This document shows, piece after piece, positions 1 to 9,700 of a stretch of DNA of 64,000 nt. The stretch is from Lichenostomus cassidix. Taxonomy: Eukaryota; Chordata; Aves; Passeriformes; Meliphagidae. Below the pieces are notes generated by a model that was not told where the DNA came from, ran no database searches, and worked only from the letters and a program-made list of their open reading frames with translations. Position 1 is the first letter of the stretch, and each line of letters opens with the position of its first letter. A program made the position numbers and the translations under genes. The DNA is taken from contig CM039183.1 of NCBI GenBank assembly GCA_008360975.2, positions 45,623,850 to 45,687,849 on the forward strand. The letters run 5' to 3'.

Positions 1-40
1 TTTAGCAGTATGAGCACCATGCTCTAGCCAATTGAGCTAG
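1..40 (-). repeat. tRNA-Ile-like SINE fragment, cut by the window edge
   Basis: Read on the minus strand this stretch has a tRNA D-arm (TAGCTCAATTGGCTAGAGC) followed by an anticodon-arm-like segment (TGGTG, a 7-base loop, TGCTA). It resembles tRNA-Ile and lacks the 5' acceptor stem. Songbird genomes carry tRNA-Ile-derived SINEs (TguSINE1) that use CR1 tails; this looks like a 5'-truncated, decayed copy running off the left edge. It is not a functional tRNA gene because the acceptor half is missing and several stem pairs are wobble or mismatched. Confidence 0.5.
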
Positions 41-690
41 TTGTAGAGAGTGATAAAGTCTCTAAAATAGACCTATGTGCTATTGGCCTTCCTGGCCAGC
101 TGGCTTATGTTCAGCCACTGTCAACCAGCACCCCCAGGTGCTTTTCCACAAGGCAGCTTTCCAGCTAGTCTGTCCCCAGCCTGTAGCATTATCCGGGGTT
201 GTTGTGACCCAAGTGCAGGACCCAGCAGTTGGCCTTGTTGAACTCCATACCATTGGCCTTGGCATCCCTCTGTAGAGCTTTCCCACTGTCCAGCAGATCA
301 ACATTTCCATCCAACTTGCTGTCATATGCAAACTTACTGAGGGTGCACTTGATTTCCTTGTCCAGATCATCACTAAAGATATTAAACACAACTGAGCCCA
401 GCACTAAGCCCTGGAGAACACCACTCGTAACTGGGAGCCAGCTAGATTTAGCTCCATTCATCATCACTCTCTGGGCCTGGCCATCCAGTCACTTTTTACA
501 CAGCTGACAGTGCACCTGGCCAAGCCATGAGCAGCCAGCTTCTCCAGGAGGCCATGGGAAAATATTCCCCAAGTGTGCATGTACTTGAAAAGGCACAAAC
601 CCATCTGAGCAGCATAGGTGCTTACAGTTTAAACAAGCATCTCAGGAGGTCTATTGAAAAATGCCAGCAGGTAGATAGACCCATATAGAA
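41..690 (-). mobile_element. CR1 LINE fragment (reverse transcriptase part), dead
   Basis: The minus strand encodes recognisable CR1 reverse-transcriptase sequence: [36 protein letters not shown] and VLHLGHNNP. The catalytic FADD-type motif reads FAYD here and stops break the frame, so the copy is inactive. The part at 41-60 (DFITLYN in CR1) normally lies well downstream of the part at 61-130, so the element has an internal deletion at about position 61. Similarity to CR1 fades between about 560 and 690. Confidence 0.85.
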
Positions 691-1178
691 GAATAGTCTC
701 AGTCTCTCTCTGTAGTTCCTTAGCTTGTGTGACATGACTCATTTTACTGATTTTACAGGAAACTGTTAATCTGCACTAACAGGCACTCTAAATAATTTCT
801 TCTCATGACTTAATTTGGAAACCAGACATATGAGCAGAAGAAACCTTTGTTATAAAAGTTGCATTCAGGTGTTCTAGACAGGACTTAAAGAAATGCTGAA
901 AAGCCATTATCAGACAGTGAGTTAGCACATGACTGTTGTGAATGGTGTTTATGTTAACATTTCCTGCCTTCTACAGGTGATAGGCAGTACCTGTATTGAC
1001 AAAGTATTAGTGAAGCACTTCATGACACCTATGAAGGTCCTAAAATAAATTATATTTTGAAGATATATGACATCATTTGTAGTTCAAAATAATTTCACTT
1101 TGGAGCCAGATAAGAATGCTGCATTCAAAATTTTCATTTTCATAGGAATTTAGGATTTTTCCTGTCTTCTGTGTACAG

Positions 1179-1278
1179 GTTGAAATCACTGACCACATCA
1201 CCTTCAGATTCAGAAAAGGCTAAACTTAAGGACGTAACTGAGGGCTTCAAGTTTTTCAGAGCTCTGGCTCCTGAAAAG
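1179..1278 (+). CDS. Candidate internal exon of an upstream gene (possibly WDR64)
   Basis: A 100-bp open segment lies between a good acceptor (pyrimidine tract ending TGTACAG) and a donor (AAAAG/GTAGCT). Only one frame is open throughout; it encodes LKSLTTSPSDSEKAKLKDVT, then EGFKFFRALAPEK. It ends in phase 0. In human the gene upstream of EXO1 on the same strand is WDR64, so this may be one of its last exons. I do not recognise the protein sequence. The phase does not join directly to the next candidate exon, so an exon between them is missing or one of the two is false. Confidence 0.35.
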
Positions 1279-1822
1279 GTAGCTAATGTATATGACAAAT
1301 TTATATTCTGTGCAACATATAAGAAATGTAATTGTATTTTTCATTTTAAAATTATCCATAAATAACCCTATATATCTTTCTCATTCAATGGTAAAGCTAG
1401 AACAAAAACACATAAACAGAGGGATCTAAGAAACCTCTGTGGTTTGCATTCTCATTTTTCACATTTTCAGATTTCAGTTTAGAAGGTAGCACACACTGAT
1501 TCACTGCATTAAAAGTGTAAAAAAAATCCCTAGAATTTTCCTCTGCTTGAACAGAAGATCTAAGTATCTTAAGTTTACTTGAAGGATGTGTGAAAATACT
1601 AGAATGACAGTGAATCCCTGGTTACATACAATAGTTCCTTCAGGGTTCCCATGAAATCATAAACCAGAAGAGTTAGATTTCATTATGTATAGTTTCTACA
1701 ACTCTAATTGAATATCTGTGGAGCTTCTCCATCTTTACCTGGCTTAACCCTTAAAGGTCATGGGAATCTAAAACTTCTATTGCAGTTGTAGTAGAAATGT
1801 CTTCATTACCTTTTGTCTTCAG

Positions 1823-1932
1823 CTAGTAATGCACTGACTTTGGCTTCCCTTGGTCAGCTCAAACCTTTAGAAACTTTTGAGTTTGTGTGCAAAGAGGCTG
1901 GTGCAGTATTTGGATTTCTTCCTTTATATGAG
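1823..1932 (+). CDS. Candidate exon of an upstream gene (possibly WDR64)
   Basis: A 110-bp segment sits between a strong acceptor (TTTTGTCTTCAG) and a consensus donor (GAG/GTAAGC). The open frame reads SNALTLASLGQLKPLETFEF, then VCKEAGAVFGFLPLYE. This composition is typical of a real exon. Entering this frame requires one base carried from the previous exon, which the 1179-1278 exon does not supply. Assignment to WDR64 rests on synteny only. Confidence 0.4.
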
Positions 1933-4900
1933 GTAAGCACAATTGTTTTCTACTTTTTGTGATGGTGTTCATACATTAGAAGCCATTAGCACTAGTACAT
2001 TATTACAGTGACATACTCTGACATTCCACTGCTAATTGTCTGCTTCAATTTAATTTTCAAACATGATTTGCTTTTCTACCTACCCAACTCCTTTTGGTGG
2101 AAGCTTGAGACTCCAGTTGAAGTGAGGATGCCAAAAAGTGAGTATTGCAGAGGTTTACTTTTCCTGCTCATGTCATTAGTTTTTTGGTCAGACTTGACTC
2201 TTTTAACCAGCCCCAAACCTACTGATTCTCATCTGCCCAAAGCTTAGAGTATTGTAAGGCAGTACTATTTTGTGGGTATTAATGATCTGATCTATTGCAA
2301 GCTGTCTAGCAAAGCTTCCTAAGTTTTCCTTCTATGGAGAAAGATCAGAATATTCCACAGGTTTGCCTATCCCACCTAACATATGATGAAAATAATCACC
2401 CCGAGCAAAGGTGCTGATCTCTTTCTATAGAGGGTACCTAGAGAACTAACTTGGATAAGACTCCAAACTCCTAGATGGCTACTTAGGTGAGATGAATAGG
2501 ATGCTCTGCATTTCAAGATATATGACCTAATGCTTGTACATGCAGCGTTACAGAGTGTCTCAGAAAAGAGAAAACTCAAGAGCACAGTGTTCAAACAGTT
2601 GCACATATGCTATTTTTCTGACCATTATTGTGCTTTGGAAACCTGTGTTTTGTTTTCTTCCCAAAGAAGTGGGTCTTGTGCCTTGGGAAATTAGGAGCAA
2701 CTACTCTGAAGCCAATGGCACTGCCATGGATTTACAACAAAATGAAATCAGACATTTTCCATATGCTATGTGTGCAAAAAATAGCTTTTTGTCTGTGCTG
2801 TTACAAAATGCTATCAATCTGGTCTCTTCACCTCAGTAAGTTAATTAATTCTTGAAATTTTTAAAGGTCTTCAAAGGGTCAAATCTGGGAAGTCCAGTTC
2901 CAAGAGATGAGAAAAGAATACAGATGCCACTGGGACTTGAGTCAAAACAAATAAATGTAGTTTCTATCTTCGTTAAAGTGGATTAGCATATTTCTTTTAT
3001 TATTTTTTCTGGAGTTTTTTTAAATTATATTTAAATCCATTTCATTATTAAGTAGAACATATAGAAAACAAATCTTTACTTCTATTCCAATCCTTCATGC
3101 AGAGAATAAATTCTAATAAAGCCAGTGTATGATTATAACTATATATAGAAAACCCCATCTGATTTCATGTACATTTGCTGACAGTTATTCTCAATGACAA
3201 AACCACCTGTTTCCTCTCTGCTTCAATTTGTCCAGTTTGAACTTCTGAATATTGAACATTACACTGCATTTTTCCCTGCCATATTAATCATACTCAGCAA
3301 AGAGTTGATATGCCCTTCTGTTTCTGCCTGTTAGTTCCTCACTTATGCTTTCAAAGAGCATATTCATCCTCTATGCCAGAAAAGTGCCTGCTGAGCTCAT
3401 ATTTAATTAATTATCCATCATGATTCCACAAATCCTTTCTGGTATTTCAGCATTCCAGGACAACATCACAACATGACACAGAGCACAGAATATATTTTTG
3501 TGATTTGGCTAAACGCACAAATGGTGCCAAGTGTCTCTCCTTAGTGAGTAGCTGCGATAATGCATATAAGTAGTGATATTATTACCTACTATTTTGGGGA
3601 AAATAGCAGGTTTTCTGTATCACTGTTACTGAATGGTGTTTGATCTGCTGGCCTTCTTGAAGAGACATTCTTCTCATGAACTCAATATACAATGGCCTGA
3701 AATTATTTACCTGCCTTCAACTTGTTATAGGGCTATGATGGATTTAGGGGAAACTGCTGATCAAGGTCTGGCAGGGATTAATGTAATTTTCTCTATAGCA
3801 GCCTGTATGGTGCTGTGTCCTGGATTTGTGAATAAAAAGGTGTTGATAACACACCAGTGTTTTGGCTATTCCTGAGCAATGCCAGCACAACAGCAAAGTG
3901 GTTTTTTTCCCACGCCCACTGAGTAGGCTGATAAGGGACACAGCCAGGACAACTGACCTAAACGGATCAGAAATTTTCCATACCATGTGACATGGAATGG
4001 AGGAAGGAACCAAGATGTTCATGGTTATAGTGTTTGTCTTCCCAAGTAACCATTCATTATGTGTGCTGAGGCCATGCTTCCCAGGAAGTGGCTAAACAAA
4101 CATCTGCCTGCTAGTGGTAAGTAATGCTTGAATTCCATTTTTTGCTTTGTTTGCCCATGCAGCTTTACTTCACTTATCTTCATTGTGGCCCAAGAATTTT
4201 CTCACTTTTGCTCTTCCAAATCGCTTCCCCTTTCCAATGGGAGAAGTAAAGAAGCAAGCAAGAAACTGGGCAGGCACTTGGTGTCTGCCAGGGTCAGCCC
4301 ACCACATTGACTAACCTTATGATTAAAACTAAAATCAGGCTTGTCTGACAAACCAAGTGGCACCAGATAAAGTGTGACCTACCATTTACTATTTGTGTTC
4401 ACTTCATCTGACCCATGATTTAACAGTTAACATATGAAAGGGAACATTCTTGCAATTCTGAACCCTATATCCCTTTGAAAGGGAACATAAACTCTCAGTT
4501 ACCTGAAAATTGCCTAGTTTTCAAAGATTACTAAAAATGCACAGTTCAGGTTCATACAGATCCTTACTCATTTATTTTGATGCTCTTATGTGTTATGTTT
4601 TACCATATGTAATGTAGTATTTTCTCTTTGGTATTGTCCCTACTAATAGTCAGGCCTAAATTATTTTACAGTGATTGTAAGATGCACATATCCCACTTCT
4701 CTTCAGTTTACTAACTCACTATGTACTTCCTCAGAACTGACTATTTACTCACTATTTTCTTTTTACCCAACTTTTAGATTTGCTGGGACTTCATAGGTTC
4801 TCAGTTTTCAAATGGTACCTTTTTCAGTCTTGCTTCCTTCTCCCTTTGGTTTTCTTCATTATAATTTCCTGTGTTTTCCAAGAGTTGATTTGTAGTCATG

Positions 4901-5392
4901 GCTATTCATGCCACTATATTTTCCACTGTGCAGAAAATATCCATACTGTAGTGCTATTCCCAATTACAACCAAGTGTTGAATCCTGTGGTGAATTAAATC
5001 AATGGACAAGCTCTCAGGAGAGAATCATGCTGTAAGGAAAACTGTCAAAAATGCATTATATGTGTGTGCTATCTTTATTAGCCTCCCATCCAGTCCCTAC
5101 CTTACTGTTTTGCTATTTAAAGTGTGACAACGTTACAGTGCTATAAGTGCTATCAGATATCTTTTTCATAATTCATTAAATTAAAAAACCCAAAGTAGAT
5201 CAGCTGCATGCCATTGCTCAGCATTACTGTTTACTTCCAAATCCTAGGGCTTTCTAAGCACCAAATGGAAACTGGTCCCAGCCCCAAACATTTTACACAA
5301 TGATATTACTCAACTGTCTTTCTTAAGTATCAAAAGAAAAGCAAAGACATTTAATTTCTTTGAACAGATAATCTGCTAAGGCACTGCACAGA
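1933..5392. other. No supported gene
   Basis: This is AT-rich non-coding sequence. Only short open frames occur (about 100 codons or fewer) and none is recognisable. The longest, around 2534-2839, lacks convincing splice sites. If the candidate exons at 1179-1932 belong to WDR64, its terminal exon and 3' UTR should lie here, but I could not place them. No clear mobile element was recognised. Confidence 0.5.
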
Positions 5393-5393
5393 A

Positions 5394-5399
5394 TTTATT
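5394..5399 (-). terminator. Possible polyadenylation signal for the amidohydrolase-like gene
   Basis: TTTATT on the plus strand gives AATAAA on the minus strand, about 315 bases after the stop codon of the 5715-6674 CDS. A 3' UTR of this length is normal. The site is inferred from motif and position only. Confidence 0.3.
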
Positions 5400-5714
5400 A
5401 GAATATTAGATTGTTTATCATGTTCTTCAAAACAGAGGATGAGACTGGAAAGAAATTAAGCACAGTAAGTGATACTTGCACCCACTCATTTTACAGCAGT
5501 CTTTTCAGTGCTGGATCTAGTACAAAGCTATGTGTTAATGGACTTGTTATTAGCTGTAGATTTCCTCTATGTTGATGTATTCCTTTGCAGGATGGTTTCT
5601 TTCTACCAGCATCCACAATTATGTTGGAGGCTTAAATGTTCCAGGTGAAGGAGTTGTCCCATTGTTCCCAATCATTACTGTGTTAAGGAAAGGTATCTTA
5701 ACAAGACAGCCTCT

Positions 5715-6674
5715 TTAGCATGGCAGAAGTTCATGCTTGAACTGGCTGCAGTAGTTAGTTTGCCAGAATTTCATTACAGCCCTTGCCAGGGCTTTACAAA
5801 ATCTGCGACGCTCTTCAGCTGCCCTCACCCACTGGGGCAGTTCAAGCTGAATGGCATCAATGGTGCCAGAACTACGGGAACCAAAAGTCTTTGCTATGTA
5901 CCCACCACTATAATAGCTTCCATTATTTGGGCTAGGATTAGTTGGAGAAGGCACACAAACATAACTCTTACTTTGTTCTTCAATATATTTACCCAAACTT
6001 CTACTCCCTGCAACCAAAGTCTCAGAAGACACATTGACCAGCTGACTGGCCAGGTGGCTAATTGAAGAATTCAATGCAGAAAAGACACCTGAGTTAAGGG
6101 AAGTTTTTGAAAGTGTGTAACCTAGTTCTATCCACCTTTCAGGATGTGCTTGTCCATGGATATCCAGAATTAGGCCCCCTGACATCTGTGATTTTGCAGT
6201 GGTCAAAAATCCCATATAGTCCTCCCAGGCCTGTTCTGCCTGGGGAATTCCAAAGCAAGCTTCTCCCTTTTCTCTGTTAGCATCCATCTTGAACCGCTGT
6301 AGGTGGTTTATGATGATATGTGGGAAGAAGCCACCAGTAACGTCTTTGATTTCTTCAGCAAGAGCCTGAGCCACCTCTATGGTATACCTGTCTTGGTTGG
6401 TAGACACTTTGCATTTCTTAGAATTTTGAATACTTCCAGGAGGACACTGATGAGAGAAAATACAAGAGGATGTCTTTGCATCCCAACAGGCAGCCTCTCG
6501 ATCAGGGATGTCTTTAGGTTCCATTGAGCCACCATGTGGGACAGAGAGAATGAGGTGCATGTTGCCCACTTGATATTCTGTGAAATTATTATGACCAAAT
6601 ACAACATCATTGGTGCCAGTGACTTTCAAAATCAAAGGTAAAATGGAAATGAAGAATAAATACATAATTTTCAT
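5715..6674 (-). CDS. Secreted N-formylglutamate amidohydrolase-like protein
   Basis: An intact 319-aa frame in a single coding exon, starting at ATG 6674 and ending with TAA at 5715-5717. Residues 1 to about 20 are a hydrophobic signal peptide (LFFISILPLILKVTG). The body carries motifs of the N-formylglutamate amidohydrolase family (HutG-like, PF05013): SVPHGG at 44-49, QDRYT at 94-98, HLQRFKMDANR at 124-134, LILDIHGQ at 168-175 and IQLELPQW at 275-282. In bacterial HutG, family members release formate from N-formylglutamate using a metal centre; His47, Asp171 and His173 are the likely metal or catalytic positions here. Sequons at N30, N202, N214 and N251 and nine cysteines fit an extracellular or secretory-pathway protein. 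Vertebrates degrade histidine through formiminoglutamate and FTCD, so the substrate is unlikely to be classical N-formylglutamate. The gene sits about 5.7 kb upstream of EXO1 and is transcribed away from it. It shows no frame damage. Confidence 0.85.
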   Translation of the reverse strand: MKIMYLFFISILPLILKVTGTNDVVFGHNNFTEYQVGNMHLILSVPHGGSMEPKDIPDREAACWDAKTSSCIFSHQCPPGSIQNSKKCKVSTNQDRYTIEVAQALAEEIKDVTGGFFPHIIINHLQRFKMDANREKGEACFGIPQAEQAWEDYMGFLTTAKSQMSGGLILDIHGQAHPERWIELGYTLSKTSLNSGVFSALNSSISHLASQLVNVSSETLVAGSRSLGKYIEEQSKSYVCVPSPTNPSPNNGSYYSGGYIAKTFGSRSSGTIDAIQLELPQWVRAAEERRRFCKALARAVMKFWQTNYCSQFKHELLPC

Positions 6675-6714
6675 TTGCTGCTGGAAGACTCAGCAATATG
6701 GAATATATCAGTAC
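6675..6714 (-). other. 5' UTR start and splice acceptor of the amidohydrolase-like gene
   Basis: On the minus strand the sequence TTCTGTTTTTTTGTAG ends at 6715, just 40 bases upstream of the start codon. It is a good splice acceptor, so the 5' UTR is probably split and the promoter lies in a non-coding first exon further right (above 6715) that I could not identify. Confidence 0.45.
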
Positions 6715-6715
6715 C

Positions 6716-9700
6716 TACAAAAAAACAGAAGATGGATAGATTATAGATTACTTACAGCTGGGAACACATGAGAGACTGTTCAGCTGCTGTTGGCATAATT
6801 AGTTAATGATTAACCTATTTTAGTTTTATTCCACGTAGCACAAAGAAGAACACTTATATGAAAAACAGAAATTAACAGGGCATTCAGTATGGCTAGATGT
6901 AATGGATGCAAGGGAAATGGTAGGTTACTGGGCCTCTCCCTTGTTTCCCCAGAAAGCACAAACAATATTTGATCATCCTATCTGATTCCAGAGAATCCTC
7001 CCAGCAAAATATTTGAAATAATTTTTCCCCACCAAAGCCTCTATTTTTTCACTTTTGAAATGTAAGAAAATTCTAACAAAATTCCATAAAACGTCTGTAT
7101 GTCATTGACCTGTGTGAAATATCTTTTCATTATGAGCATGGTTACATAAACTAGGGGCTATGTGAGTCCAGACCAGCACTAGGCTTGTGTAAAATAAGGA
7201 GACTGATAAAAATTGAGTACCACCAAGCTCTAACTATGCTCCAGACTGAGTCACTTTAAGACCTTTAGGTCTTAAAGTAACTCAGTAGATAGGTGCTAGT
7301 GAGTACATTAGGTAGTGACTCTGTTCTCTTTAGTTTGCAAGTCTCCACTCTCTTGAAGTGACCTAAGATATTTTTAAGCCCTCACTACCTATGCCATTTT
7401 TGGAATGCTGGAATTCAATAAGATGCTGACAGATCTTCCTGGTTTGAAGACATCTCTGGAAAGATCAGCGTCTTGAGTGTAACTGTTGGGTGGATGGAAT
7501 ACGAACCAGCAAAGTCAGTGAAATGCCAAATAATAAAGAATACTTTTCACTTCCATGAATAGAAAAACCTCCTCAGTTAAGGCCAGATGATGAGTATATA
7601 GACACACGTTTGCAGATGAGTCAGGATGCCCTGTTGTCTGTCCTGCCCCTATCATTACATCACCTGCAGAAATGCAGAGGATAAGAGGACAGACAAAGGA
7701 GAGAGTAAGAAAGAATTTTTGCAAGAATCTACCCCCAACATCTGGCCTGAGACCGCATATGAGAGCAGCCAGGAATACTGAGAGGGCAGGGGGAACTATG
7801 GAAGCACCCCCAATCAGCTGCCTACTCTAAGAAAGGGGGAGGGAAACTTCACCCAAATAATGTTGCAAAATAGTCTTTTCCTACTATGAAGAAGTGCCAC
7901 TTGATTTTTAGAGATGACCTCTGCTGCCCTCTGAGCTGGTGCACTCCAAGGAGCCTGTACCTGCAAAATAATCATCAGTCTTCCTCTCCTCTTTCTGGGC
8001 TGAAAGTCCTGAAAAGTCTGTGAGCTGGAATCAGATCCCTGAGAATCTAATCCACAGTTTTTCTGCTCACAATGGAAGATTTTTTTGTTTCATTTTTAAG
8101 CTTTCATTTAAAAGACCCTTTTAGTTGAACTACTGGCTTAAAACAAGATTTTATCCAAGGCCTTGTATGGTTCATGCTTCCCTAAACTTCCCTGAGACAC
8201 AGACAGAGAACCTGTTAGTTCACTGCTTGCACTGCCAAAAACACAGAGGAAAGGAATGCTGTCAAACATTATTCATAATCCCTTTTCGCAGAAAAACAGA
8301 CTACACATGCAGACTGTGTAAGTCTAGGAATAGCTTACCTGAGGTGCAGTGGGGTCCCACACCAAGTTAAATCAACAGCACCAACCCCCAGGAGCTCAGC
8401 TGCTTACCTGCCCCAGGACTCAGGTTTCTCCATCTCAGGCTCTCATTTAAATATGATGACACAGCTGTTCCTTTCCCACAGCATGCCAAACTGTTTGTGG
8501 TCAGCAACAGCAGTTTGCTTGTCCTTTTGCAATTTCTTGTTAATGATTGAATCAAGCTGTTAATGCTACTAGATCATGCCTCAATGATATATGGAGAAAG
8601 AGCTCTGTATAATTCCCAAAGTGGAAGAAAGTCACCATGGCACAGCTCAAGCTCTGGACAGACTTTGAGAGTCTGGAGGAACACAGACTGGCTCAAAAAG
8701 TTTTCTTTTCATCTGTATGGACAACATACCGATGCTGTCTGGGATGCAGAAGAATGATGTAAAGTCACAGTAATACAGGCTAGAAATGCTATTCTGGTCT
8801 TCATCATAGCAAAACACACTCCTCTACAAATAATTATAACTGAAAAGAAAGGGTGCTTAGAGAAGCACAGAAGCATCTGCAGCTAGGAGGAATATGCTAG
8901 CAAATTTACCTTCTCCAGCACAAGGGTAAGATTCATGTGCATGATGAAGAAATTAACTGTAACAGCTTCCAAGTTCTCTGTTGATTATAGATATATTTAA
9001 GTTATTATGAGGTAAAAAAATATCCACAATAATTTAAACTGGTAGTCATCACTGCGGGACTAGTTTGAAGATTAACCTACAAAGGAAGTGAGAGTTTTGC
9101 CTGCCTCTGCACCTTCAAAAATGAAACTGAACTGCTCTTTGCGCTCGGCTGCAGCTGAGGCTCTGTCTAGAGAAGCCTCTAGGGGCCAGGCTGAGCCATA
9201 CAGCTACAAGGAACAGGGGCTACAGCAGCACCCGGATGTGTTAGTTCACAATGAAAGATCACAAGGGGAAAAAAATATGCAACTGAGATGTTAGACCTTA
9301 GCATGCTTTTGTTCTCTATGCTCACATTATGTTTCCAGGGATCAAAACAAACTTGCCACAAGCAGCACAGTCACACTTAAGAAAAGCTCAAAATAGCTAA
9401 TAATCTAATATAATCAGGAGACAACCACATCAAAACTACGTTACCTAGATAGTCTAGGTTTTTAGTAACTTTACTAACACTATTGATATATTTTCCTGAT
9501 AAATGAGGAGCTTTTAAAAACATTTCCTCTGCTACTAAATATAGTTTAAGGATGTCATCCTCTAAACTCCTCTCAAGTGTGTTAGAATGTGTTTGTGAGT
9601 TTGTTTATGGTATTAAAGCCTGGCTTCTTAGCTAAGGTAAAAAAAACCTGTGAAAATATATAGTCCATAAATAGAAAGCTCAAAAAAAGACAGATAAAGG

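Noticed and set aside
1..40. Possible tRNA gene at the left edge.
   Set aside because: The acceptor stem is missing and the anticodon stem is degraded; a SINE fragment fits better.
5582..5636. Possible terminal exon after TTCCTTTGCAG (frame DGFFLPASTIMLEA then stop).
   Set aside because: A good acceptor, but there is no link in phase or homology to the candidate upstream exons, which lie about 3.7 kb away.
7515..7724. Minus-strand frame with a signal-peptide-like start (KFFLTLSFVCPLILCISA) then GDVMIG, loosely like the start of the amidohydrolase-like protein, suggesting a tandem duplicate.
   Set aside because: It has no ATG (the apparent start is TTG), the similarity is limited to a few residues, and the same bases form a good splice acceptor (TTTCTGCAG), so a 5' UTR exon is at least as likely.
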